Of a stretch of DNA of 40,873 nucleotides, positions 31,399-39,790 are shown piece after piece (the stretch's first letter is position 1; each line of letters begins with the position of its first letter). The stretch covers positions 1 through 40,873 of the forward strand of contig CANHDY010000004.1 of the NCBI GenBank assembly GCA_947459535.1, given 5' to 3'. The notes beneath the pieces are model-generated. The model had not been told where the DNA came from. It saw only the letters and a program-made list of their open reading frames with translations, and did no database searches. The stretch is from Rickettsiales bacterium. GTDB lineage: Bacteria > Pseudomonadota > Alphaproteobacteria > Rickettsiales > SXRF01. The translations under genes and the position numbers were made by a program.

Positions 31399-32196
31399 AT
31401 GATGCATTATTTTTCCGGCAAGCATATCTGGCTGATCGGCGCGAGCGAGGGTATCGGCGAGGCGCTGGCGGCAAAGCTGGCAGCAGCGGGCGCGCATGTG
31501 TGTCTGTCAGCGCGGCAAGCTGATAAGCTGGAGGCGCTTAAAGGTTCCCTGCAAGGAACGAATCACCTCGCCGCCCCGCTTGATGTCACCTCGCTTGAAA
31601 GTTTGACATCAGCATGGGAAAAGATTCAGCAAAACTGGCCGCGCGTTGATACCGTGATTTACAATGCCGGAACCTATGAGCCGATGGATGCCACGCAGTT
31701 TGATCTTGCTAAAGTAGAGCATGCGGTGGATGTAAATTTTCTTGGCGTGCACCGTATGCTCTCGCTGGTTTTGCCTTATTTTATAGAACGCGCCAGAAGC
31801 CCTCACCCTAACCCTCTCCCGGAGGGAGAGGGAATCCCTCACATCGCCCTGGTTGCGAGTGTGGCGGGTTATCGCGGCCTGCCCGCCGCGATGGGTTACG
31901 GCGCAAGCAAAGCCGCGCTGATTCACCTCGCTGAAAACCTGAAAGCAGATTTGAAGGACATGGTGAAGGTGCAGGTAATTAACCCGGGCTTTGTCGCCAC
32001 GCGCCTTACGGCGAAAAACAATTTCCACATGCCGATGATGATTTCGGCGCAGAAAGCAGCGGATTATATCTTTGCTGGGCTGCAGAGCAGCCGCTTCGAA
32101 ATTCACTTCCCGCCTGCTTTTTCACTGCTGCTGAAAGCGCTCGCACGCCTGCCCTACGGGGTTTATTTCTGGCTGCTGAAGCACATGAAATTTTAA
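31399..32196 (+). CDS. SDR family oxidoreductase of the lipid operon
   Basis: A 265-aa classical SDR: GASEGIGEALAAKLAA, NAGTYEP, LVASVAGYRG, catalytic YGASK and NPGFVATRLTAKN. NAD(P) and substrate are not clear; relatives in CFA/DUF1365 operons are unassigned reductases. Residues of about 133-146 (RSPHPNPLPEGEG) are encoded by a palindromic repeat inserted in frame just before the catalytic serine strand. The frame remains open, and all catalytic residues are intact. An AGGAAGG site precedes the ATG at 31399 (31402 is also possible). Last gene of the operon. Confidence 0.87.
   Translation: MMHYFSGKHIWLIGASEGIGEALAAKLAAAGAHVCLSARQADKLEALKGSLQGTNHLAAPLDVTSLESLTSAWEKIQQNWPRVDTVIYNAGTYEPMDATQFDLAKVEHAVDVNFLGVHRMLSLVLPYFIERARSPHPNPLPEGEGIPHIALVASVAGYRGLPAAMGYGASKAALIHLAENLKADLKDMVKVQVINPGFVATRLTAKNNFHMPMMISAQKAADYIFAGLQSSRFEIHFPPAFSLLLKALARLPYGVYFWLLKHMKF
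31800..31833. repeat. CCCTCACCCTAACCC repeat inside the SDR gene
   Basis: CCCTCACCCTAACCC followed by CTCTCCC-GGAGGGAGAGG. Its first 21 bases are identical to 38049-38069 in the RND gene. Both copies are read in the same frame as SPHPNPLP. Confidence 0.9.
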
Positions 32197-32199
32197 GTC

Positions 32200-32300
32200 C
32201 GTCATCCTGCGATCTCGCCGTAGCGCAAGCGAAGGCGGATGCGCAGGATCTCATGCAGCATAGGATCCTGTGCTCGTCACTGGCGTGACGCCACAGGATT
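32200..32300. repeat. ATCCTGTG/CGCAGGAT compound palindrome overlapping the tnaA 3' end
   Basis: Two hairpins: ATCCTGCG with CGCAGGAT (about 32204-32250) and AGGATCCTGTG with CACAGGAT (about 32262-32300). It begins with GTCAT like the other families. It encodes the last dozen or so tryptophanase residues. Confidence 0.75.
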
Positions 32301-33666
32301 GGAGCGGCTCGAAATGGGCGGTGAAGTGGCGCAGGAACGGCGCCTGCCAGGTGATGCGGTGCGGCATAATTCGGCTAGCGTTTTTCTTCACCTCCGCGAG
32401 CACTTCGATCACATAATCAAAATGGCTCTGGGTATAAACGCGGCGTGGGAATGCGAGGCGTACCAGCTCGCGCGGGCCGCTGATTTCGCTGCCGTCCTTG
32501 TGCTTGCCAAACATTACGCTGCCAAGCTCCACCGCGCGGATGCCGCCTTCGAGATAGAGCGCGTTGATGACGCCGATGCCGGGATAATCGGTTGGCTTTA
32601 AGTGCGGGCAAAAACGCTGCGCATCGATAAACACGGCGTGGCCGCCCGGCGGGCGCACGATGGGAATATCAAGCGCGATCAGCCGATCGGCCATGTATTG
32701 CACGGTGGCGTGGCGGTAGCGCTGGTAATCTTCTTCCAGCGCTTCCATTAGCCCCACAGCAATCACCTCGAGGTCACGTCCGGCTAGGCCGCCGTAAGTT
32801 GGAAAGCCTTCGGTGAGAATCAGCATGTTGCGAAAATCTTCCGCCCACTTGTCGTCATTGCAGGTGAAAAACCCGCCGATATTGGCAAGCCCGTCTTTTT
32901 TCGCGCTCATCGAGGAGGCGTCGGCGTAGGAGAACATTTCCTGCGCAATCGCAAGCAGCGACTTATTCTGATAGCCCGGCTCGTGCTGCTGGATGAAATA
33001 GGCATTTTCGGCAAAGCGGCATGAGTCCAGCACCAGTGGGATGTTGTGCTTTTTCAGCACGGCTTTCACAGCGCGGATATTTTCCATCGACACCGGCTGA
33101 CCGCCGCCGGTGTTATTCGTGACCGTGATCATGCCGAAAGGAATTTTCTCACGTCCGTGCTTGGCAATACAGGCCTCTAATTTAGCAATATCCATATTGC
33201 CCTTGAACGGCTTGTCAGCGGCAAGATCCATCCCGGCATCGGTGAGCAGATCCAGCGCCTCGGCGCCCGCCACTTCGAGATTAGCGCGGGTGGTGTCAAA
33301 ATGGCTGTTATTGGGAATCACATGGCCGGGCTTAATGCGCGTCTGGGCGAGGATGCGCTCGCCTGCCCTGCCTTGATGGGTGGGGAAAATATGCTTCATG
33401 CCGGTGATGTTTCGCACTGTCTGCTCGAAGCGCTGCCATGAATAGCTGCCCGCATAGCTCTCATCGCCGAGCATCAGCGCCGCCCACTGCTTGGCCGACA
33501 TCGCGCCGGTGCCGCTATCGGTGAGCAGGTCGATGGTGATATCCTGCGCCTGAAGCAGAAACACGTTATGGTGCGCTGCAGCAAGTGCAGAGTCGCGCTG
33601 GCTGCGGTTTGTAATCGGCACCGCCTCGGTCATTTTGATGCGAAATGGCTCGATGATTGTTTTCAT
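32251..33666 (-). CDS. tnaA: tryptophanase (beta-eliminating lyase; tyrosine phenol-lyase less likely)
   Basis: A 471-aa PLP enzyme that splits tryptophan to indole, pyruvate and ammonia. Family blocks: LTDSGTGAMSAKQWAALMLG, FPTHQGRAGERIL, VTNNTGGGQPVSMEN and the PLP-lysine segment SMSAKKDGLANIGGF (Lys256/257). GIRAVELGS has a leucine where tyrosine phenol-lyase carries its substrate arginine, favouring tryptophanase, although ANIGGF is closer to tyrosine phenol-lyase. The normal end is near LRHFTAHFEPL. The last dozen or so residues (VTPVTSTGSYAA) come from a repeat. No tnaC leader or tnaB permease is seen. Confidence 0.88.
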   Translation of the reverse strand: MKTIIEPFRIKMTEAVPITNRSQRDSALAAAHHNVFLLQAQDITIDLLTDSGTGAMSAKQWAALMLGDESYAGSYSWQRFEQTVRNITGMKHIFPTHQGRAGERILAQTRIKPGHVIPNNSHFDTTRANLEVAGAEALDLLTDAGMDLAADKPFKGNMDIAKLEACIAKHGREKIPFGMITVTNNTGGGQPVSMENIRAVKAVLKKHNIPLVLDSCRFAENAYFIQQHEPGYQNKSLLAIAQEMFSYADASSMSAKKDGLANIGGFFTCNDDKWAEDFRNMLILTEGFPTYGGLAGRDLEVIAVGLMEALEEDYQRYRHATVQYMADRLIALDIPIVRPPGGHAVFIDAQRFCPHLKPTDYPGIGVINALYLEGGIRAVELGSVMFGKHKDGSEISGPRELVRLAFPRRVYTQSHFDYVIEVLAEVKKNASRIMPHRITWQAPFLRHFTAHFEPLQSCGVTPVTSTGSYAA

Positions 33667-33680
33667 AAAAGGCTCCTCAT

Positions 33681-33763
33681 TGTCATCGCGAGCCGCGCAA
33701 GCGGCGTGGCGATCCAGTTAGCAGTTGAACAAGCTGGATTGCTTCGCTACGCTCGCAATGACA
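33681..33763. repeat. GTCAT-CGCGAG palindromic repeat, copy 3
   Basis: TGTCATCGCGAGCC at the left, GCGATCCAG and CTGGATTGCTTCGC inside, GCTCGCAATGACA at the right. It lies between tnaA and the divergent isocitrate dehydrogenase gene. Confidence 0.9.
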
Positions 33764-33831
33764 GAATTTCAACTCATTCTTAATATACGCGAATTAAGCT
33801 CGCTACAATTTTTCTACAACAGGATTTACTT

Positions 33832-35106
33832 ATGACTCAAAAAATTCCCGCTCCCGCGATGGTGTATATTGCCGGTGAGGAAATGACGCGTGAAGTGATG
33901 AAGCGTGTGCTGGATGCGTGGGTTTCTCCTTACCTTGAAACAGCCAAATGGCAATGGTTTGATCTCTCCTGCAAAAGCCGGGATACGACCGGCGATAAGG
34001 TGCTGAAAGATGCCATTAACGCTGGCGCCGAGGTGGGCGCGATTTTCAAAGAACCAACGATTACGCCGACTGACGAACAGATGCGCGAAATGGGGCTTTC
34101 CAAACCGCTCGGCAGCCCGAATGGCAAGATGCGCGCGGCGTGGAATGGCTATTCGATCGACCGTGATACCATCGTGGTGCCCGGGCTTGAAAATTTGATG
34201 GGTTATAAAAGGCCGGTGCTGTTCTGCCGCCATGCGGTGGGCGGGGAATATGGCGCGGGTCATGCCGTGGTCGGCCCCGGCACTCTCAAACTGCTCTATA
34301 TTGCGAAAGACGGCACCGAACAGGTGATCGACACGCGCGAACTCATTGACCAGAAAAATGCCGCCGTGGTCTATCACAACCCGCTGGATAATGTGCCGCT
34401 GCTGGCGCATCATTTCTTCAGCCGAGCCTTAGCGGCGAAGGTGACGCCCTACATTGTCACCAAAAAAACGGTGTTCAAATGGCAGGAGCCATTCTGGAAG
34501 CCGATGAAGGAAATTTTCGAACGCGATTACAAAGCGAAATTTGCGGAGGCCGGCCTGCTCGACAAAACCGGCGGCGAGCTGCGTCATCTGCTCTCGGATG
34601 ATGCGGTGATGAAAATGGCGCAGTGGCGCGATGGCGGCTTTGCCATGACCGCGCATAATTATGACGGCGACGTGCTGACCGATTTAGAGGCGCAGATTTA
34701 TAAATCGCCTGGTTTTATCTCATCGGTGCTGACCGGCGTGAAAGCCAGCGGCCAGAAAATCATGGAATTTGAGGCCTCACACGGCACGATTGCCGACCAG
34801 TATCACAAGTTTTTAAAAGGCGAGGAAACCTCGGTCAACCCGCTCGGCATGGTCTATGCGCTGCGCGGCGCGATTGATCATTCAGCGACACTCGCGCTGG
34901 AAAACAAGCAGATCGACAGCAGCTCAGCCGAACGCATCAAAACCTTCACCAGCCTGATGTATAGCGCCATGTGCGAAGCGATGGCTGAAGGCAAAGGCAC
35001 GCGTGATTTATCCGGCCCAAGCGGGCTTACCACCGAAGGCTTCATCACCGAAGTGGCTGGCAGGTTGAAAAGCAAAGTCGCGAAAGACCTGAAAATCGCG
35101 GCGTAA
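33832..35106 (+). CDS. icd: isocitrate dehydrogenase, eukaryote-type (type II) homodimer; cofactor possibly NAD+
   Basis: A 424-aa TCA-cycle enzyme like human IDH1/2: IAGEEMTREVMK, SPNGKMRAAWNG, FCRHAVGGEYGAGHAVVGPG, AHNYDGDVLTD and EASHGTIADQYHKF. The adenine/2'-phosphate site reads A321-D322-Q323 where NADP+ enzymes have T-R-H (AHGTVTRHY), so the arginine and histidine that grip the NADP+ phosphate are Asp and Gln. That points to NAD+ use. An AGGA site lies before the ATG, and TACAAT (33804-33809) is a possible -10. Stands alone, between repeats. Confidence 0.9.
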   Translation: MTQKIPAPAMVYIAGEEMTREVMKRVLDAWVSPYLETAKWQWFDLSCKSRDTTGDKVLKDAINAGAEVGAIFKEPTITPTDEQMREMGLSKPLGSPNGKMRAAWNGYSIDRDTIVVPGLENLMGYKRPVLFCRHAVGGEYGAGHAVVGPGTLKLLYIAKDGTEQVIDTRELIDQKNAAVVYHNPLDNVPLLAHHFFSRALAAKVTPYIVTKKTVFKWQEPFWKPMKEIFERDYKAKFAEAGLLDKTGGELRHLLSDDAVMKMAQWRDGGFAMTAHNYDGDVLTDLEAQIYKSPGFISSVLTGVKASGQKIMEFEASHGTIADQYHKFLKGEETSVNPLGMVYALRGAIDHSATLALENKQIDSSSAERIKTFTSLMYSAMCEAMAEGKGTRDLSGPSGLTTEGFITEVAGRLKSKVAKDLKIAA

Positions 35107-35194
35107 TGTCTATCCCCGCGGAAGCGGGGATCCTGACCCCCGCCTCTGTGTGACGAGAGATTCTTACTGGATTCCCGCTTACGCGGGAATGACG
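35107..35194. repeat. GTCATTCCCGCG-family repeat, copy 2
   Basis: Left arm CCCCGCGGAAGCGGGGATCC, right arm CTGGATTCCCGCTTACGCGG ending GAATGACG. It starts immediately after the isocitrate dehydrogenase stop and can fold as two GC-rich hairpins, which may serve as a terminator. Confidence 0.85.
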
Positions 35195-35235
35195 AATGGC
35201 TTGTCCAAACCCGCCAGTCTGATAGAGTGCTGGCC

Positions 35236-36366
35236 ATGGTTTCTAAGCGTTTGATTCTTGGTCTGGTGGTGGTCGCTGGCAGCGCCTACGGCGCTTACAG
35301 CTATTTCCTTTCCGGCGACGAGAGCAGCAAACAGCCGCCGCGCGGCGCGAGCGTCACGGTTGCGGCCGCCAGCCGGCAGGATGTTCCCCTTCAGCTATCG
35401 CTCGTGGGCACGGCGGAAGCCTTTGAAACGGTCGCGGTTAAATCGCGGCTGGATTCACAAATTATCGAGGTGGCGTTCAAGGATGGCGATTTGGTGAAGG
35501 AAGGCCAGCTGCTATTTACGCTCGATGACCGAGCGCTGGCCGCACAGGCACGCGAGCTGGAAGCAGAGCTTATGCAGGGCAAGGCGCAGCTGGTGAACAG
35601 CCGCCTGCAATATGAACGGGCGCAGGAGCTTTTTAAAACCAACACCGTGGCACAGGCTCGGGTGGATGATACGAAGGCGGCGTTTGAAGCGCAGCAAGCC
35701 GCGGTGCAGGCAACCGCGGCCAGCCTTGAAAACGTCCGGGTCATGCTGGGCTATAGCCGCATCACCGCCCCCATTTCTGGCCGCGCCGGAAGCATCCACG
35801 CCACGCGCGGCAACAATGTGAAGGCCAACGACGTGACGCCGCTGGTGGTCATTAATCAGGTGCAGCCGCTGCGTGTGCAGGTGGCGATCCCGCAGCGCCA
35901 TGTGGGCGAGGTGCGCCGCGCCATGGCCACAGGTCAGGTTGCCGCCACCGCCACCCATGACGGCGCCGATACCCTGTCACGTGGGGTGCTGGATTATCTC
36001 GATAATGCCGTGGATGTCACCAGCGGTACGCTTGCTGCGCATGTGCGCTTTGCCAATGAGGACGAAGCGCTGTGGCCTGGCATGTTCCTGCGCGTCACCC
36101 TCACGCTTGGCACCGAACAGGCAGCGCTCACCGTTCCTGCCGCAGCGATTCAGGGTGATGAAGGGGCGCGGTTTGTGTTTGTGGTGGATGAGGCTGGCAA
36201 AGCGAAGCGCACCAATGTCACCGTTTCCAGAATCATGGCGGATGTCGCGGTGATTGAAAGCGGGCTGGAAGAAGGCGCCCACGTCATCACCGATGGGCTG
36301 CTGCGGGTGAGTGATGGCAGCGCGGTGGAAATTAAGGATTCGTCATCCCGTGGTGCGGAGCAGTAG
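35236..36366 (+). CDS. RND membrane fusion protein (MdtA-like)
   Basis: A 376-aa adaptor: N-terminal anchor RLILGLVVVAGSAYGAYSYF, lipoyl halves (VKSRLDSQIIEVAFKDGDLV and ITAPISGRAGSIHATRGN), coiled-coil hairpin in between, and beta-barrel domain ending VIESGLEEGAHVITDGLL. It pairs with the next RND gene. The start at 35236 begins the anchor; the GTG at 35227 is an alternative. The last eight residues (SSSRGAEQ) and the stop are encoded by a palindromic repeat, so the native tail was probably replaced. No outer-membrane factor gene adjoins; the one at 18851 could be shared. Confidence 0.9.
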   Translation: MVSKRLILGLVVVAGSAYGAYSYFLSGDESSKQPPRGASVTVAAASRQDVPLQLSLVGTAEAFETVAVKSRLDSQIIEVAFKDGDLVKEGQLLFTLDDRALAAQARELEAELMQGKAQLVNSRLQYERAQELFKTNTVAQARVDDTKAAFEAQQAAVQATAASLENVRVMLGYSRITAPISGRAGSIHATRGNNVKANDVTPLVVINQVQPLRVQVAIPQRHVGEVRRAMATGQVAATATHDGADTLSRGVLDYLDNAVDVTSGTLAAHVRFANEDEALWPGMFLRVTLTLGTEQAALTVPAAAIQGDEGARFVFVVDEAGKAKRTNVTVSRIMADVAVIESGLEEGAHVITDGLLRVSDGSAVEIKDSSSRGAEQ

Positions 36367-36490
36367 CGCAGCGAGCACGGGATCCACGCTAAAAATGTCA
36401 GTAGACATTTTTAGACGCAAAAAGTCTTCTGACTTTTTGCTATACTGGATCCCGGATAAATTTTGCTGCTGCAAAATTTTCCGGGATGAC
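36341..36490. repeat. GTCATCCCG-family repeat, large composite copy
   Basis: CGTCATCCCG at the left and CCGGGATGAC at the right enclose inner hairpins: AAAATGTC/GACATTTT, GCAAAAAGTC/GACTTTTTGC and AAATTTTGC/GCAAAATTTT. It fills the MFP-RND junction and ends 11 bases before the RND ATG. Confidence 0.9.
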
Positions 36491-36501
36491 AAAAGGAAAT
36501 T

Positions 36502-39500
36502 ATGAACCTCTCAGAGTTCTGTATCCGAAGGCCGGTTTTTACCACGCTGCTGATGCTGGCGGTGGTGGTGGCGGGCTTTGCGGGTTACCGCGCCCTGCCG
36601 GTATCGGCGCTGCCGAAAGTGGATTTCCCCACCATTCAGGTGACCGCGCGCCTGCCCGGCGCAAGCCCGGAGACAATGGCCTCGTCGGTGGCCACGCCGC
36701 TGGAGCGGCAATTTTCAACCATCGCCGGCATCAGCTCCATGACCTCCACCAGCTACCTGGGTGTTTCGGAAATCACCCTGCAATTTGAGCTGGATCGCGA
36801 TATTGACGGCGCGGCGCTCGATGTGCAAACGGCGATTGCGGCAACGCTCAGCCGCCTGCCGCCGGAAATGCCGACCGCGCCCTCGTTTCGCAAAATCAAC
36901 CCGGCTGATCAGCCGATTTTATTCATTGCCGTCTCGTCGGATACGCTGCCAATTTCAAAAGTGAATGAATATGCCGATACGCTGATGGCGCAGCGTATCT
37001 CGATGGTCTCGGGCGTGGCGCAGGTGCAGATTTTTGGCGCGCAGAAATATGCGGTGCGCATTGAGGCGGATCCCAAGCGGCTCGCCGGTCATGACATCAG
37101 TTTTGATGAGGTGGAGCGCGCGGTGGCGGCCGCCAGCTCGAATGCGCCCACCGGCGTGATCAGCGGCGAAAAGCAGCTTTTTAACCTGAAAGTTGCCGGC
37201 CAGCCGATGGATGCGGCGACCTTCCGGCCACTGATTGTGACATGGAAAAACGGCGCGCCAGTTCGGCTTTCGGATATCGCGACCGTGACCGACTCGGTGG
37301 AAGACGAGCGCTCGGTCGGGTTTATTGACGGCGAGCGCTCGGTGGTGCTTGCCATTCAGCGCCAGCCGGATGCCAATACCATTCAGGTGGTGGATGATAT
37401 CCGCGCCCTGCTGCCGCAGTTTCGCGCGCAGGTACCGGCGAGCGTGACACTCACCCCGATGCTCGATCGTTCGGCTTCGGTGCGTGAATCGGTGCATGAT
37501 GTGCAGCTGACACTGGCGCTCAGTGTCGTGCTGGTAGTGCTGGTGATCTATGCGTTTCTGCCGAGCCTGTCTGCCACTTTCATTCCGGCGATTGCCATTC
37601 CGCTATGCATCATGGCGACTTACGGCGCCATGGCGCTGCTTGGTTTTTCGCTCAACAACGTCTCGCTGCTGGCCATCACGCTATGCGTTGGGTTCATGGT
37701 CGATGACGCGATTGTGATGATGGAAAACATCATGCGCTATCTGGAGCGCGGCATGGCACCGTTTGAAGCGGCTATCAAGGGCGCGCGTGAAATCACCTTC
37801 ACCATCATCTCCATCAGCCTGTCGCTGGTCGCGGTGTTTATTCCGGTTTTATTCATGGGCGGGGTGATCGGGCGGCTGTTTAACGAGTTTGCGGTGACCA
37901 TCACTGTTGCCACGCTGGTCTCGGCGCTGGTTTCACTCACCTTAACTCCCATGCTCTGCAGCAGGTGGCTGAAAGCCCATCATTCCCCCTCCCCCCATAG
38001 GGAGGAGGATGGGAGCGGCGCGACAGAGGATAGATCTCTCATACAAAGCCCTCACCCTAACCCTCTCCCAAAGGGAGACGGAATATCTTCGCGCTTCGAA
38101 AAGCTCTGGCAGTACAGTGTGCGTGGCTATGAGTCCAGTCTCGGCTGGGTGCTGCGCCACCAGCGCGCCACGCTGCTTACTACCCTTGCCAGCATCGCGC
38201 TTACGGTGGGTGCGTTCATGATCGTACCCAAAGGGTTTTTCCCGCTGGAAGATACCGGCTTTGTCTTTGCCTCCACCGAAGGCGCGCAGGATATTTCTTT
38301 TGAAGCGATGATGGAAAAGCAGATCGCCGCCGCTGAGATTGTTCGCGCTGATCCGGCGGTGAAGAATGTATTTTATGCGGTGGGCGGCGGGCGCGGCGCA
38401 CTCAATACCGGCCGCATGTTTTTCAGCTTAAAACCGAGGGGCGAGCGCGATCATGCAAGTAAGGTGATTGCCCGCCTGCGCGCTAAAACCGCCAGCGTGC
38501 CGGGCATTAATGTGTTCATGCAGCCGGTGCAGAACATCACCATTGGCGGAAGATTAAGCCGCGCGCTGTACCAATACACGCTGCAAAGCTCTGACCTTGA
38601 GGCGCTCTACGGCGCCGAGGCCAAACTGATGGCGGCGCTGCGCAAGGAAAGCGGCTTTCGCGACCTCAATTCCGACCTGCAGATGAAAAGCTTAGAGACG
38701 CACCTGCTCATTGATCAGGAAAAGGCGGCGAGCATGGGCATTACCTTTGAAGATATCCGCCGCGCGCTGTATCAGGCGTTTGGCACGGCGCAGGTGGGCA
38801 CGCTCTACACCCCCACCAACGATTACGCGGTGATACTGGAAGCAAAAAGCGATGCCTCGCCGTCGCCCGATGAGATTCAGCAAATTCACCTGCGATCAGC
38901 GAGCGGCACGCTGGTGCCGATGAGCAGCTTTGCCACCCTGATGCAGCGCACCGGCGCACTTTCGATCAACCATCAGGGACAGATGCCGTCGGTGACCATT
39001 TCTTTCAACCTTGCCGAAGGTTTTGCGCTGAGCCAGGCGGTCGATCGCATTCGCGCGCTGGAGCGCGAGGCAGGACTTTCCGAAGCCATCACCACTAATT
39101 TCCAGGGCGCGGCCAAGGCGTTTGAAGATTCTGAGAAAAATCAGGGCATGCTGATTATTCTCACCATCCTCGTGGTCTATATCATCCTCGGCATGCTGTA
39201 TGAAAGTTTCATTCACCCGGTGACCATCCTCTCCGGCCTGCCATCGGCGGGGCTTGGCGCAATTCTCGTGCTGCTGCTGTTTGGCATGGATCTCAACGTC
39301 ATCGCGCTGATCGGCCTTCTGCTGCTGATTGGTATTGTAAAGAAAAACGCGATCATGATGATTGATTTTGCAGTGGCCGCGCGCGCTGAGGGAAGTAGCG
39401 CCGAGGAAGCGATTTATCAGGCCTGCCTGCAGCGCTTCCGGCCGATCATGATGACCACCTTCTGCGCGCTGTTTGGCACGCTGCCGATTGCGCTGGGCAT

Positions 39501-39630
39501 TGGCGCCGGCGCCGAGCTGCGCCAGCCGCTGGGGGTGACGGTGGTGGGCGGGCTTATTACTTCGCAGGTGCTAACCCTTTATATTACCCCGGTCATTTAC
39601 CTATTTTTTGAGCGGCTTCGTAAATCATAG
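36502..39630 (+). CDS. RND efflux permease (MdtB/MdtC-like) with in-frame repeat insertion
   Basis: A 1042-aa pump. Seen: MNLSEFCIRRPVFTTLLMLA, KVDFPTIQVTARLPGASPET, LCVGFMVDDAIVMMENIMRY, TLTPMLCSRWLKA after helix 6, KGFFPLEDTGF, and the C-terminal IGIVKKNAIMMIDFAVAARA. Residues of about 491-531 (starting HHSPSPHREEDGSGA and including SPHPNPLPKGDG) have no counterpart in the family and match two repeat elements; the frame stays open. The site is the cytoplasmic loop after helix 6, near where the other RND pump carries its insertion. AAAGGAAATT precedes the ATG. Substrate unknown. Confidence 0.92.
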   Translation: MNLSEFCIRRPVFTTLLMLAVVVAGFAGYRALPVSALPKVDFPTIQVTARLPGASPETMASSVATPLERQFSTIAGISSMTSTSYLGVSEITLQFELDRDIDGAALDVQTAIAATLSRLPPEMPTAPSFRKINPADQPILFIAVSSDTLPISKVNEYADTLMAQRISMVSGVAQVQIFGAQKYAVRIEADPKRLAGHDISFDEVERAVAAASSNAPTGVISGEKQLFNLKVAGQPMDAATFRPLIVTWKNGAPVRLSDIATVTDSVEDERSVGFIDGERSVVLAIQRQPDANTIQVVDDIRALLPQFRAQVPASVTLTPMLDRSASVRESVHDVQLTLALSVVLVVLVIYAFLPSLSATFIPAIAIPLCIMATYGAMALLGFSLNNVSLLAITLCVGFMVDDAIVMMENIMRYLERGMAPFEAAIKGAREITFTIISISLSLVAVFIPVLFMGGVIGRLFNEFAVTITVATLVSALVSLTLTPMLCSRWLKAHHSPSPHREEDGSGATEDRSLIQSPHPNPLPKGDGISSRFEKLWQYSVRGYESSLGWVLRHQRATLLTTLASIALTVGAFMIVPKGFFPLEDTGFVFASTEGAQDISFEAMMEKQIAAAEIVRADPAVKNVFYAVGGGRGALNTGRMFFSLKPRGERDHASKVIARLRAKTASVPGINVFMQPVQNITIGGRLSRALYQYTLQSSDLEALYGAEAKLMAALRKESGFRDLNSDLQMKSLETHLLIDQEKAASMGITFEDIRRALYQAFGTAQVGTLYTPTNDYAVILEAKSDASPSPDEIQQIHLRSASGTLVPMSSFATLMQRTGALSINHQGQMPSVTISFNLAEGFALSQAVDRIRALEREAGLSEAITTNFQGAAKAFEDSEKNQGMLIILTILVVYIILGMLYESFIHPVTILSGLPSAGLGAILVLLLFGMDLNVIALIGLLLLIGIVKKNAIMMIDFAVAARAEGSSAEEAIYQACLQRFRPIMMTTFCALFGTLPIALGIGAGAELRQPLGVTVVGGLITSQVLTLYITPVIYLFFERLRKS
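37981..38014. repeat. purine/pyrimidine-rich inverted repeat inside the RND gene
   Basis: CCCCCTCCCCCCATAGGGAG followed by GAGG, an imperfect hairpin read in frame as HHSPSPHREEDG, directly upstream of the repeat at 38049. Confidence 0.7.
38049..38081. repeat. CCCTCACCCTAACCC repeat inside the RND gene
   Basis: 21 bases identical to the copy in the SDR gene (31800-31820), followed by a hairpin arm CTCCC-AAAGG-GAG. Read as SPHPNPLPKGDG. Confidence 0.9.
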
Positions 39631-39750
39631 TTCTCCCCCCGCTTGCGGGGGGGAGTTAGAGGGGGGTGATTCACCCCCACCACTCGCCTAAGAATGTTGT
39701 CAAAACAACATTCAAGGCTCATTGCCTCCCCCGCAAGCGGGAGAGGTTAA
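39631..39750. repeat. CTCCCCCCGC/GCGGGGG compound repeat after the RND gene
   Basis: Three hairpins in a row: CTCCCCCCGCTTGCGGGGGG, GAATGTTGTC-AA-AACAACATTC and CTCCCCCGCAAGCGGGAG. Shares CTCCCCCGCAAGC with the MFS-gene insertion. May end RND transcription. Confidence 0.85.
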
Positions 39751-39790
39751 GACTTGAATTTCTAGGCCCAGCGCGCTATAGAAGCGCTCT

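Noticed and set aside
33667-33831. tnaC-like leader upstream of tryptophanase
   Set aside because: The gap is filled mostly by repeat copy 3; no short Trp-containing leader ORF with rut-like sequence could be recognised.
28888-39750. Clustered palindromes as a possible CRISPR array or IS ends
   Set aside because: Copies differ in sequence and spacing, there are no regular spacers, no cas genes, no transposase and no target duplications.
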